A DNA stretch of 64,000 nt, from the NCBI GenBank assembly GCA_000727475.1, contig KL647300.1, positions 688,472-752,471 of the forward strand, written 5' to 3'. Shown here in pieces: positions 1 through 12,128 of the stretch (positions within the stretch are counted from its first letter, which is position 1; each line of letters opens with the position of its first letter). The notes below the pieces were generated by a model that was not told the DNA's origin, searched no databases, and worked only from the letters and a program-made list of their open reading frames with translations. A program made the translations under genes and the position numbers. The stretch is from Sarcocystis neurona (lineage: Eukaryota > Apicomplexa > Conoidasida > Eucoccidiorida > Sarcocystidae).

Positions 1-5
1 ACATT

Positions 6-95
6 TGAAGTGTACAGAGACACGAGCGAGAAACACCTGAAGTGTACGGAGACCCAAGCGAGGGACACGTGAAGTGTACAGACGCCCAAGGGGAT
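6..95. repeat. 32-nt tandem repeat, three copies
   Basis: Three head-to-tail copies of a unit starting TGAAGTGTAC begin at 6, 38 and 70, so the period is 32 nt. The last copy is truncated. It lies at the window edge, downstream of the last visible kelch exon. Confidence 0.8.
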
Positions 96-182
96 AACCA
101 CCAGAAAGAGAAGAGAGACAGAGATTGCTGGAAGCACCCGTTTGTCTGCGCTGTGGATGCCTGCGCAGCAGCAGCAAGCCAG

Positions 183-2086
183 TCACGCAGCAGCGCCTCC
201 ACCAGCAGCAACAGCGGCAGTTCTCTTCACAGCAGCAGCAGCGGCTGCCGCGGCTTCTGCTGCCCCAGACGCGATAACAGCTTCGGCGGTAGCTCTTGCA
301 GCAAAAGCAGCACCAGCACCAGCAACACCGGTGCTAGGTGGCGCAGCACCTGCAGGAGCAGCGGTCGCAGCAGCCGATGCAACAGCAGCACATTCAGCTG
401 CGTCTCGACAAGGAATCGTCGGGTCCACGGTAGCAGATGGGCTCGCAGTCGTAGCGGCAGCAGCGCCCTTTCCAGCTGCAGCCGTAGCTGAGGATTGCCA
501 AGCAGCCCCAGCAGCGGGGGCAGTGTCTCCGTCACTGGCAGCAGCAGCAGCAGCAGAAGCGGCAGTGGGCACTGCCGCGCCAGGTGAAAGGACACCAGCA
601 GCGGCACCCAAGGAAGCAGCGGCACCCAAGGAAGCAGCGGCACCCAAGGAAGCAGCAGCAGTCCCCCCGCTGCTAGCAGCAACGAGTGGCGCAACAGACA
701 ACGCTGCAGGAGTGGCAGCAACAGCAGCAGCAAGTGAAGCTCCTCCATCGGCACTGGCGTTAGCAGCAGCGGCAGCAACAGGAGCCTCTGCAGTATCAGC
801 AGACCATCTGCTGCCGAAGCGTGAGAAGATAGAAGCCCACGAAAGCGAGCCCCCTTCCTGTGCAGCGGCGCCTTCTCCGCGTGCCCCTGCTTTGTTGCTG
901 CTGCTGCCTCTTCCAGCAGCAGAGCCGCTGCGCTTGAGCGCCAGAGCAGCACGGATGCGACTGCGTCTGCTGCTTCCGCCTGGGACGGGCAGCGCCAGCA
1001 ACGCATTCGTCACGTAGCTGCACTCGTCCCGTCCTCCGAAGACATACAAGCTGTCCTAAGGAAAAGCAGAAAAACAAAAGGTACGATCTAGCTGCGGCTC
1101 AAAGCCAGACAACACCCTAGCAGCGACGCAGCGGCAGGAGGAGGACGAACAGCAGCGGCGGCAGTCGCGGGAGAAAAAAGAATAGGAACGGCTGCAGAAG
1201 GACGGTAAAAGCAGCAGCAGCAGCGGTGGACAAACACGAACAGCAGCAGCATCCACAAAAGGCAGAGAAGCAGCGGCGGCAGAACAGAAGCAGCAGCAGG
1301 ACGACACAAAGGAACAGCAGCAGAAGCGAACGAGACATCCGGCCGATGATGCGCATGTGCCAAGGCGACAGATGTCGGACACCCACGAGAGCAGCAGCTC
1401 AACGTCTAAGCAGCAGGCAGCCTGCCTGCTGCACTAGGCCACACACCCACAGCAGCAGCAGGAGGTGCGGCCAAAAACACGCATGCAATGTGGGTATACA
1501 CAACAGGTGCATGCAGGAAGTCCTGCTGCGTGGCTGTCCTTCTCTCTGCTGAGAGAGAGCTGGCAAGACCGCCGTGGGTCGCGCAGACGTACCGTAGTGG
1601 CGAGACCAGCAGCAAGTTGAAGAGCAGGCAGGGGCAATTGGTTCCCGACGTCGAGACGGAAGAGGGCCCACCGCTTCGTCGGTACGTGCAGCTGGTAAAG
1701 CGCTGAGAGACAGCAGACGCTTCCCGCAGCGTCCCGGCCTCCGTATACATACATGTACGGCCCCACCACTGCCGCACTGTGCCTGCAGCAACACCCCACA
1801 GAAGTAGACACCCCACAGAAGTAGACACCCACAGCAGGAGGGGCACCTGACACAGCTAGCCTCCCTGACCACGTGAAGGCCCCCCACAGAGCGAACGCCG
1901 AAGGAATTCTTGAAGCGGGCAGCCAAGTGCCCGCACATCATAGTCTTCTGCCAGAAGGCGACACGGCAACAGCAAAAAGTTCTCCTCTGCTTCTACCAGA
2001 AGTGAGGCCCATCTCGAAGAAGTGCACGCCGAGAAATTGTCCTTCCTAACTTACACACATATATGTGCATGACTCTATCTCTCTCT

Positions 2087-2123
<37 letters not shown>

Positions 2124-2368
2124 CGTGTACGCATGTATGCCTATGTGTATATGCATGTCTGTATATGGCTGTATATGTACGCACGTGTACGTATTTACAT
2201 ACGTATGGGCATACATGCGTACATGCATACACATATCTGCATATATATATATATATATATATGCACATACGTACATACATATAGATGTATATATTTCTTT
2301 CTCTCACGAAGCCTAAACCAGGCGCGTACCACTTACGCAACTGTGGATAAGCCGCATGCAACAAAACA

Positions 2369-2399
<31 letters not shown>

Positions 2400-5300
2400 C
2401 ACACACAAGTGTATGTCGGTGTGTATGTATAGATACCTATATATTTACATGTGTGTATGTACATATGTATATATTTATATATGTACATCTATCTATCTAT
2501 CTATCTATCTCTGTCTATATATATATATATGCACGCGTATGTACTGATACACGTGGATATATATATATATATAGAATGTATACTTATATACGTATACGTA
2601 TATCTTCACATGTGTATATATGTATATTTGTATCTGTACGTGTACGTACACAGCTATATATATGTATGTCTACACACATGTGAATGTAATGTATATCAAT
2701 TGGCTTACCATATACGAGGAGAGGGGCGCCTGCCTTCTACGTCGTAGCACTGCCATGTGTTGTCATCTACTCGATATTCAAAGACGTCATTGCTGTAGCG
2801 CAGAGTTCTTCTGTTGCAGCTCTGCTGCTGTTGCTGCTGCTGTTGTTGCTGCTGCTGCTGCAAGGACACCCCGTTCCCCTTCCGCTGCCGCTGCTGTTCG
2901 CGCCTTTCGCTGCTTCTGGGGCTGCTGCAGCGACTTCCGCTGCTCACATAGCTGCTGCTGCTTCTGCTGCTGTCATAAGTGCTGCTGTTGCCGCACGAGG
3001 TGCTGCTCTTGCTGCGCGACACGCTGCTCTTGCTGCGCGACATGCTGCTGCTGCTGCGCGACATGCTGTTGCTGCGCGAGGTGCTGCTGCCTGCCATCTG
3101 GATTCTAGCCCTGCTGCTGCTGTCGGCGGGGCTGCTGTCGCTGTCTTCTCCAGTGCTCCTCCGCCTACTGTTGCTGCCGCTGTTGCTGCGGCTGCAGCAC
3201 GGGTCTTGCAGCTGTCTCCTCCTGCCGTGGCTATTGGCCCCCTGGCCCTCCCCCCTCTCCTGCTGCTGCTGCTGCTTTTCCGTCTCCTCTTCCCGGTCCT
3301 CCTGCAGTTTATTTTCCTCCTGCGGCTGCTGTTTCTTCTTCTGCCGCTGCTGCTGCTGCCGCGGCTGTTCTCTGCGTCCCCCGTCCCAGGAGTCAGGAGA
3401 CGCAGCAGCAACACTGCCGTCCTCAAGAAACGCTGTTGATGAACGAGCGAGACTCCCAGCCCTGTGCACAGCAGCAGACGCAGCAGCACCCGCTTCTTCT
3501 TCGGGCAGATCTGCTGCTGTTGTTGCTCGTGCTGTCCTCTTGGGTTGTCCGGAGTCCTGTGCTGCTCCTGCTTCTGCAGTAGCTGCAGCCTCGGCTTCTT
3601 GCACTGGGCTGCTGAGCTTGGTGGCTGTTGCTGCTGTTGCAGCTGCGTGACCTGTCTGCCTGCTGTCGCAGCTGCAGCTATTGAAATCAGTCGACAATTT
3701 GCTGCTTTTTCTCAGGCTGCTGTCGCTTTCCCTGCTGCTGCTGCTCTGCTTGCAGGAATAATGTCGGGTGATCGCGCTGCGACGGTCTGTGCCGCTGCTG
3801 CTGCTGCTGCTGTCGCTGGACGTGCTGCTGCTGCTGCTGTTGGCGAGATGACTGGCGCCGCTGTCCCAGCCGGCGACAGCTGCAGCATCAGCAGCGTCTT
3901 CTGCTTCTGCTGCGCTGCTCTCCCCTTGGAGAACCAGGCCGCCAAAAATCAGCACGAGCTTGCCGACCTGCTGTTCTGCAGCTGCTATTTTCTCCTGCAG
4001 CTGCTGCTGCATTCTGCTGCGATGCTTTGCTGCTTCTTCTGCATCCCAGACAGCTGCTGCTGCGGCTGCCTCTGCTGCGGCTGCCTCTGCTGCGGCTGCC
4101 TCTGCTGCTAGGGGAGAGGCAGCTGCTTCATCCGCTGCTGCTGCGATCGCAGCCACTTCAGCAGCAACACCGGAACAGCCAACAGCAGCCCCGTCCCCTT
4201 CCCCAGGGTGGCTGCTACGGCCAGCAGCACTATCGGCAGCAGCAGCGGCAGCATCCCGACTACTAGTATTAACAGCAGTACGTCCAGTCGCCGCAGCAGC
4301 AGTCGAAAAACCAGCACCACAAGCATCACGTGAAGAGAACTGCGGAGAGTGAGACAGGCCAGCAGCACCTCCTTGGATCTCGTTGTTACATGCTCCCCCT
4401 TCTTCTTCTCCTTCTCCCCCTCTAGTAGCTGCTGTTGTTGCTGGTGCTGTGCCCCCATTTGCCGCAGCAAGCGCCGTTGTTGTTGCGACAGTTGAACAGC
4501 TGCCTGCTGCTGCTCGTGCGTGTGACGCCGCCGCTGACTCCGCGACGTAGATGTCTGCTGCGGACGCTGGCGCTGGTCCACGCGCTGCTGTTGCTCCTCC
4601 TGCTGCTGCTCCTGCTGCTGCTCCTGCTGCTGCCTCCCTTGCCCCTGCTGCGGGACTCAACAGACCTGCTGCTGTCGCTGCAGTGGCTCGCTCTGCCTCG
4701 TTCGCTCCTGCTGTCGTCGCGTGCGCTGCTGCTGCTGCTGGCGTCGCTTGCGCTGCTGCTGCTGTTGCTGCCGTTGTTTGTGCTGCTGCTGCTGTTTGTT
4801 CTTCCGTCTGAGAATCGAGCATGGCAGCAGCCGCCCCGGGCTGCGACTTAGCAGCCGCAGCAGCAGCAGCGTGGGGAGCAGCAGACGGTGCCCTCGCAGC
4901 AGCGGTGGCAGCAGCGGCGGTCGCAGCAGCAGCAGCGAGTCGCGCAGCAGCAGCCGCGGCACGCCCGGCGGCATAACGAGCTGCAGCAGCGGCGCGAGCT
5001 TTGGCTTCAGCGGCGTCTGCAGCGGCCGCAGCAGCAGCATGGGCCTGCTCCACTGCAGCGAAGACAGAGGAGGCCGCGCTGCTGCTGCTGCTTGAAGAAG
5101 TGGCAGGCGACGTAGCCCCTTGATCAGTAGCAGCAGCAGCACTCCACACGCAGGCAGTGTGCAACGCATGCCCGGGAGCAGCAGTGGCGGCAGATGAAAA
5201 CCACAGCCACGGCGGCAACGCCCACAGCGGCAGCACCTGCTGCCACCGCAGCAGTCGCAGGTCGAAGAGCCACAAGTCGTCCAACCTGCCTCGGCAAAAA

Positions 5301-8300
5301 TCGCAGCAGCAGCAGCGCAGCAGGCAGCCGCAGCACCAGCAGAACAGGCAGCAGCCGCAGCAGCAGCAGAACAGGCAGCAGTAGCAGCAGCAGAACATAG
5401 ACAGCAGCAACAGCAACAAAAATGTTCTCCAAGTATCCTTGTCCTGGTATTTCTTACTAACTCCTTAAAAAAGCTACAGCGTGAGAGAGCGACCCCACAC
5501 AGCATGCGGAGAGCCAGACGTCCACCAATATACATATATATATATATATATGCATACATATATACGGAGGCACGCACACGCAGAGGTATAAATACTTATA
5601 CCTACACATATGTCTATATATGTGGGGTATGGATGAGTATGTAGGGACACAGAAATGCAGCTAGCCCAGGAGAAATTCGGTGGAGCATGAGGCAAAGGAC
5701 AACAAGTGCGGCTGCACATTTTGCTGAAAGATATGCAGCAGGCCAAACGGCACAGCAGCAGCAGGTGGGAGCATCTCTGTAGCGGCAGCAGCAGATGCAG
5801 CAGCAGCAGGTGCAGCAGCTCCTGCAACTCTGGGCCGCACCTACGAGCGGCCGCTCCAACAGTCGCCGCACCTGTCGTGTCACTCCTGCTGCTGCTGCTG
5901 CGTCAATCGCTGCTGCTGCTGTGGCAGCGTCAACCTGTCCTGCCGCTGCTGAGTCAATCGCTGCTGCCGCTGTTGCTGCATCAGTCGCTACTGCTGCTGT
6001 TGTTGCGTCAATCGCTGCTGCTGCTACTGCCTGTGTTACACCAGCAGAAGTTCGGCTTCTGTTGCTGCGCTTCAAAAATATGTCTGCTGCTGCTGCTGTT
6101 GCAAGTGAGAAGCGCTCAAGTGCATGCGCTTACACTTCATCTGCTTCATTAACACCTCCGTAGAGGAGCAACGAGAGTCCCTCCTTTCCACCAGCCCCGC
6201 ACCCCACAACGCTGATGCTGCAGTCACGACGCTTGCAAGGAGACACTTGTTGCTCCAGCTCCTGCTGCTCCTTCCCCTTCTTCTGCTGTTTCTTCTTTTT
6301 CTCTTGCTGCTGCCGCTGCCGTTGCCGCTGCTGGTCCAGAGTCTGCTGCGCCTGTGGCTCCTGCTGAACGCCGCTGCGACGTCGCCGGGCCTTCTGCTGA
6401 ACCTGAGACGATGCAAGAGGAGGAGCAGCAGCAGCAGGAGAAGCAGCAGAGGCACCAGCAGCAGGAGCAGCGGCAGCGGAAGCAGCAGCAGGAGCAGCGG
6501 CAGCGGAAGCAGCAGCAGCAGGAGCAGCGGCAGCGGAAGCAGCAGCAGCAGGAGCAGCGGCAGCGGAAGCAGCAGCAGCAGGAGCAGCGGCAGCGGAAGC
6601 AGCAGCAGCAGGAGCAGCAGCAGCAGGAGCAGAAGAAGGAGGAGCAGCAGTGGGGGCAAAAGAAGCGCGCGAAAGAGCAGAAAGAGGATTAGCAAGCAAG
6701 GATACCCAGAAGACGGGCTTAGGCGAAGGACTGGAGGACGGACGTGGAGGCAGCGGCTCAGAAGCAGCGGCAGCAGCAGGACGAAGATTGCCGGCATGCA
6801 GCTGCTGCCACCTGCTGCTACACATGTCGTAAGCCCACAAGTCATTCAGCAATACGAAGCCACGCGAAGGAGAAAACGCTCTCTCGCTGCTGCTGCTGTT
6901 GTTTCTGCTTCTCCCCATCATCGCCGTTGCTCCTGCTGGAGCACCGGTGCCGCCAGCACCCCCGTCGGCAACACGAGCTCCAGCAGCAGCAGCAGCGCTT
7001 CTACCAGCACCAGCAGCAGCGACAGCAGCACCAGGGTCTTCTTCAAAAGCTGCAACAGCACTTGGAAGAGCAGCTGCAGCAGCTTTTTCAGCAGCAAGAG
7101 CAGCAGCAGCTTCTCCAGCGGCAGCGTCCGCTTCCCCAAATGCAGCAGCAGCTTCCCCAGGAGCAGCAGGCACTTTGCCAGAAGCTTCTCTAAAAGCAGC
7201 AGCAGCTTCCCCACGAGCAGCAGCAGCTTCTTCAAAAGAAAGAGGCAGTGTTCCTTCGGAAGCAGCCGGAGCAGTTCTGGCAACAGCAGCGGCTTCCCCA
7301 GGAGCAGCTGATGTGGACGAAGAAGTTCTTTCAGTCGCAGCGGCAGCGTCACCTTCTAGTCGCTGTTGACGTGCAGCAGTAGAGTGAGCAGCAGGCGCAG
7401 ACGAGAGAGAGGCAGCAGCTGCCGCGGCGGCAGCAGTAGAGTTCCAAGAGGAGGCAGAGGCAGCACACGGCAGCATCTGCTGGCCGCTGCTGCTGCTAGG
7501 GTTGCCAGCAGCAGCACACAACAAAGAAGAAGCCGCAGCAGGCCACAGAGCGCGACACGCCTTCTGAGCAGCAGACTCCCCCGCCGGGCTGCTGAGTGTC
7601 CTGCGCTGCTGCTGATGCAGTAAAGAGGAGGTGCGCCGCGACTCGCCGAAAGCACCGAGGCCGCTCGCTGCTGCTGCTTTTCCTTCTTCTTGCCTAGTGG
7701 CTGTTCTCCTGCATCCGTGGCTGCTGCAGCTGTCCTCTGCCGCCGCCGTTGCCGAGCGCGTCGGCGCCTCAGGCGTTCCGGCAGCAGCAGCAGCTGCGGT
7801 AGCATCTGCAGGCGCAGCAGCAGACGGGGAAACTGACTGTTTTGAAGAGGAATCTGCCCCCCACTTCTCTCCTTCTCTGCTGCTGCTTCTGCTTCTGCGG
7901 TCTCGGCTGCCGCTGCTGCAGCAGCATCTGTCGTCGGTAAGCTCGCGCGGAGTGCCCCTGCGCGCGCTGCTGCAGCAGCGGCCTGGCCTGCTGCCGTCAC
8001 CCAGGCCGACGTGGCTGCTGTTGCTGCTGTTTTGCAGGCTGCGGCGGGCGGAGTGGGGTGCCACCCCGCCAAAGACGAAGATATGTGAGAGGAAAGAGGC
8101 AGCAGCAGACGTAATGCGCGGCAGCGGCTTTCCACCAGAAGCAGCAAAAGGCGCTGCAGCAGCAGCAGGAACAGTAGCAGCGCGTGTCGAGGGTCGTTGC
8201 CAAAAGCCGAGGCCTGCAGGGGTGCAGCAGCAGCTCGCAAAGGCAGCAGGTACATGAACCGAAGAAACAGCAGCAGCAGCAGAGAGACAACACAGAGCAG

Positions 8301-8938
8301 CGTGCGCAGCAGCAGCAGAGAGACGACACAGAGCAGCGTGCGCAGCAGCAGCAGAGAGACAACACAGAGCAGCGTGCGCAGCAGCAGCAGAGAGACGACA
8401 CAGAGCAGCATGCGCAGCAGCAGCAGAGAGACAACACAGAGCAGCGTGCGCAGCAGCAGCAGAGAGACGACACAGAGCAGCATGCGCAGCAGCAGCAGAG
8501 AGACAACACAGAGCAGCGTGCGCAGCAGCAGCAGAAGCGGGAGGTGCGTCGCAGCAGAAGCAGCAACAGAAAGACGCGCAGTCCTGCGGCAATGCGAGCA
8601 GCACCAGCAGCAGCAGGGGCTCAGGCAGCGACTGCAGCGGCGGGCTGCGGAGGCAACAACGGCAGGAAAGTCGGTCACAGCAGCACTGCAGGCAGCGCAC
8701 GTGCAGCTTCGGTGGCAGCAGGGGAAGAAGCAGCCCCACGGAGAGCAGCCAGCGTAGTACTGCCCACAGCGTTCGACGGCTCGCGGACGCAGCAGCGGCA
8801 GCATGACGCGTGTCCACAGCAGCAGCTTCTCCTCTGTCAGCCGCAGGTTCCGCACAAAGCAAAATATCCTCTTCCTCGAATACAGGACGAAGCAGGGGAA
8901 CGAATGCAGAGGAGCTGCAAGCTCCTCTTCGTCGAATA
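183..8938 (-). CDS. Kelch-repeat beta-propeller protein with giant Ala/Ser/Gln insertions (four exons seen, both ends open)
   Basis: Kelch motifs fold as blades of a beta-propeller, usually a protein-binding platform; the partner here is unknown. Four exons join in phase: D from an undetermined 5' end (open from 8938) to 6134; C 5285-2709; B 1782-1593; A 1055 to a stop at 183-185. Donors are GTAAGC (6133), GTAAGC (2708) and GTACGT (1592). The joins read YGGVNEADE-V-LDDLWLFD, RRPSPRI-W-HSAAVV and LATT-DSLYVFGGRDE, which rebuild normal kelch motifs. Glycine-pair motifs are HIFVFGG (~8090), LLLYGG (~6165), LVLIFGG (~3950), MYVYGG (~1750) and LYVFGG (~1045). Partner strands include LLNDLWAYD, DDLWLFDL and YSNDVFEYRVDDNTW. 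The sequence between a GG motif and its Trp strand can exceed 300 residues of Ala, Ser, Gln or acidic runs. Introns are 848, 926 and 537 nt. The first exon was not found, and further blades may lie beyond position 1. That it is a kelch gene is nearly certain; the 5' limit is not. Confidence 0.87.
2063..2690. repeat. AT-rich microsatellite block inside a kelch intron
   Basis: Runs of TA, TATG and ACAT fill most of the intron at 1783-2708. Frames through it give only Tyr/Ile/Met/Cys strings, so no gene is called. Confidence 0.85.
6420..6640. repeat. GCAGCAGGAGCAGCGGCAGCGGAA-type repeat in kelch exon D
   Basis: At least six near-identical triplet-based units follow one another. In the kelch frame they give an Ala/Pro-rich run (repeats of APAAAAS). 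The block is part of the insertion before the LLLYGG motif. Confidence 0.8.
8262..8545. repeat. 36-nt minisatellite, about seven units, in kelch exon D
   Basis: Each unit contains four CAG-type triplets followed by GAGAGAC(A/G)ACACAGAGCAG. Alternate units carry ACAAC and ACGAC, so a 72-nt higher-order period is superimposed. In the kelch frame (minus) each unit encodes 12 residues, SAAAAHAALC(C/R)L. Confidence 0.85.
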
Positions 8939-8939
8939 T

Positions 8940-9640
8940 ATCAGCTACCTGCTACTACCACACATATAATATAACTTTCTGCGTACGTACCGGCATGTAG
9001 ACGGATATGTGTGTAGACACGTCTCTGCAGAACAAGACGAATAGAGAAAGACGTAGAGACGCAGATGAAGAAAGACGCGCACGCAGGGACGTAGACATAT
9101 ATTCAGTAGTACAGCTGTAAGTAGAGCAAGATTTGGAGATATACGGGTACACATATATATGTGGTCAAGAGAGAGACAAGTGTGTGGGCACACACATATG
9201 TATGTGGACAGACCCTCGTGTACATATATGCAGGTAAACAGACATGCAAATACCGGCGTATACATACACGCAAAGAGCAGGAAGTACATATATTTATCTC
9301 ATATACAGGAGTAAACAGATATGCAAGGACGAGGATATATATATATATATGCATATATATATATGTATATATATGTGTGTATATATATAGAGAGAGAGAT
9401 GCACCTGCGGAGGCTGGGAACAGAGGCAAGTGAAATATGATGGCTACTACAAATTGATACATCTCTATATATATCCACACACACACACAGACATACATAG
9501 AGACTGACTTACACATGCATATATATACACGTGTATATATATACTTACGCAGGGATGTATGGTGAATATACGTATATATATGGGGGTAGTTTTGCAGGGC
9601 TTGTTGTGTATCGAGAAGTGATCTACGCAGAAGTACGCAG
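8940..9640. other. No gene seen; AT/ACAT microsatellites
   Basis: TATA, ACAC and GAGA microsatellites with short unique stretches. The kelch 5' exon or promoter could lie here, but I see no convincing start codon or splice pair. Confidence 0.5.
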
Positions 9641-9699
9641 ATGCAGACGCGTCGCATGCAGAGACAGACAGCCGTCTCAGCAGCAGATATGACAGCAAC

Positions 9700-10420
9700 T
9701 TCTCCTCCTCCGTCTCCCTGTCTCCCCGTCTCTCCCTCTGTCTCTGGGCGTCTCCGTCTGTCTGTCTCCCTGTCTCTGCCTCTCTCTGTCTGTGCGTCTC
9801 CCTGTCTCCCTGTCTCCGCCTCTCTCTGTCTGTGCGTCTCCCTGTCTCCCTGTCTCTGGGCGTCTCCCTGTTCCCCGTCTCCCTGTCTCGCCCTGCCTTC
9901 CTGTCTCCGTCCCCCTGTCTCCCCGTCTCTGCCTGTCCCTGTCTCCTTGTCCCTCTGTCCGTCTCTATCTCCCTATCTTTCTGTTTCCCCGTCTCTCCCT
10001 GTCTCTCCCTGTCTCAGCCTGTGCATCTCCCTCTCCGTCTCCCTGTCTCCCCCTGCCTCCGTTTCTTTGTCTCTCCGTCTCTGTCCCTGTCTCCGTGTCT
10101 CCGCCTGTCCGTCTCCCTGTCTCCCTCCCCGTCTCTGTCTGTGGCTTCGGTGTTTCTGTTTGTCTCCCTCTGTTTTCTGCTCCCGTCTCGTCTCGTCTCC
10201 CCTCTTCTTCTCTTGCTGTCTCCGTCTCGTTTTCTTCCTTGCTTCTGGCTTTCGCTGCCCGTCTCCGTGTTTTTTCTCTCATTCGGTGGGTCTCTCTTCT
10301 TCTCCTCGCCCCAAGCGTGTGTGTCTCTCTCTCCAGCCCATCACTGCGTCGCATATATTTGGTTTCCTCTCTTTGCTGCCCTCCTCTCCTCTCTGTCTCT
10401 CTGTGTGATGATCTCCCATA
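9700..10420. repeat. Pyrimidine-rich CTGTCTCC minisatellite
   Basis: About 450 bp of imperfect 8-16-nt units built on CTGTCTCCCTGTCTC, grading into TCTC-rich DNA. The same motif recurs, some copies inverted, at 12785-12845, 40140-40235, 45150-45372 and 57560-57910. Open frames across it are low-complexity Ser/Leu/Pro and are not called. Confidence 0.8.
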
Positions 10421-10629
10421 CATAGTCGTCCTTCTCCATGCCCACACATATCTGTCCGGCACTCGCTTTCTATGCATATATCTCTATATATAAACGTACA
10501 CGTATATACATGTGTGCATAGATAGATATGCTCGACTACAGTGCGTCTCCTTCTTGTGACCTGCATATATGGAACTCGTTTATAATAACACTCCCCGTGC
10601 CCATGCCTTTTCCCTCTCCCCATATACAA

Positions 10630-11925
10630 CTACACGTGTGTACACACAGATATATATACACAAACGTAAGTATATAGCTGCCTTTCTCTATCTCTCTCTC
10701 TATATATACACACACGTCAATAATACACATATATATATACGTATACGTATCGCTGTCATTCTCTCTCTTTCTTCCTCTATCTTTATATATATATATGTAT
10801 ATATATATGTAGATGTATACCTGTAGCTGTCTCTTTCTCTTTTCTATTTCTCTTTCTCTCTCTATACATACATATACATACATATATATACACACATACA
10901 CGTGTATGCGCATACATACATATATATATACATGTGTAGCCCCCTTTCCTCTCTCTCTCTCTCTATATATATATATACACACATCCACGTGTATATCCAT
11001 ATATATACATATGTACAGCTGTCTTTCTCTTCCCCTTTATCTCTCTCTCTCTGCATATATATATATATATATATGTGCACATACGAGTATATGTATAGCT
11101 GTCTTTTTCTTTCTTTCCATACATATATATATATATATTGAATAATATATTTATATGTATTGCTGTTTTCCTCAATCGCACTCTCTCTCTTCCTATATGA
11201 CGTGAATAATATATACACCTATATATGTATATGTATTGCTATCTCTCTCTTCATTTTCCCCTCTCTGTATATATATCCATATATATATATATGTATTTAT
11301 ATGTATATGTATATGTATATATATATATGTATTTATATATATATATAGCTGTCTCCCTTGTTCTTCCACCTCTCTCTCTCTCTCCCTATATATATATATA
11401 TATACNNNNNNNNNNNNNNNNNNNNNNNNNNNNNNNNNNNNNNNNNNNNNNNNNNNNNNNNNNNNNNNNNNNNNNNNNNNNNNNNNNNNNNNNNNNNNNN
11501 NNNNNNNNNNNNNNNNNNNNNNNNNNNNNNNNNNNNNNNNNNNNNNNNNNNNNNNNNNNNNNNNNNNNNNNNNNNNNNNNNNNNNNNNNNNNNNNNNNNN
11601 NNNNNNNNNNNNNNNNNNNNNNNNNNNNNNNNNNNNNNNNNNNNNNNNNNNNNNNNNNNNNNNNNNNNNNNNNNNNNNNNNNNNNNNNNNNNNNNNNNNN
11701 NNNNNNNNNNNNNNNNNNNNNNNNNNNNNNNNNNNNNNNNNNNNNTATATGTATATGTATATATATATATGTATTATTATATATATATAGCTGTCTCCCT
11801 TCGTTCTTCCTACCTCCTCTCTCTCTCTCCCTATATATATATATATATCAACGAATTGAGTAATATACATCTATATGTACATATGTATATATACTGCTGT
11901 CTTGCTCACTCTCTGTCTGTATATG
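10630..11925. repeat. Satellite array of about 85-110-nt units, interrupted by an assembly gap
   Basis: About eleven diverged units each consist of a TA-rich block, a GCTGTCT-like core and a CT-rich tract. The sequences immediately left and right of the N run are close copies of the same unit (AGCTGTCTCCCTT...), so the gap sits inside the array. Confidence 0.75.
11406..11745. other. Assembly gap, 340 N
   Basis: An uninterrupted run of N within the satellite array. The true length of the array is unknown. Confidence 0.99.
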
Positions 11926-12128
11926 TCCGACACTAATATCTCTCTATATATATGTGTGTGGCGGTCTCCCTGTCTACGTATAGGACCGCTTCACACTTTG
12001 AACTTGTTCTCTGCCCAGATATCTGTGTATATTATGTGCATACCAAGAAACATCTGTTGCCCTCTGTTCTTTCTTCGTCTTCTTTTGTCTCTCTGTGTGT
12101 ATGTATGCGTGTCTCTCCTTTTCTGCAG

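Noticed and set aside
6130..8862. Other long frames across kelch exon D (plus SSSRETTQSSVR repeats, minus Leu/Cys frames)
   Set aside because: They are products of CAG triplets open in all phases. Only the frame with kelch motifs at both ends and phase-matched splicing is kept.
9960..10477. 170-codon minus ORF with many Arg/Glu/Thr (GRETGRRTGGDTETG)
   Set aside because: It is a direct translation of the CTGTCTCC minisatellite and has no unique sequence.
11193..11870. ORFs running through the N gap and TA arrays (Tyr/Ile strings)
   Set aside because: They consist of N-filled codons and microsatellite translations; no coding evidence.
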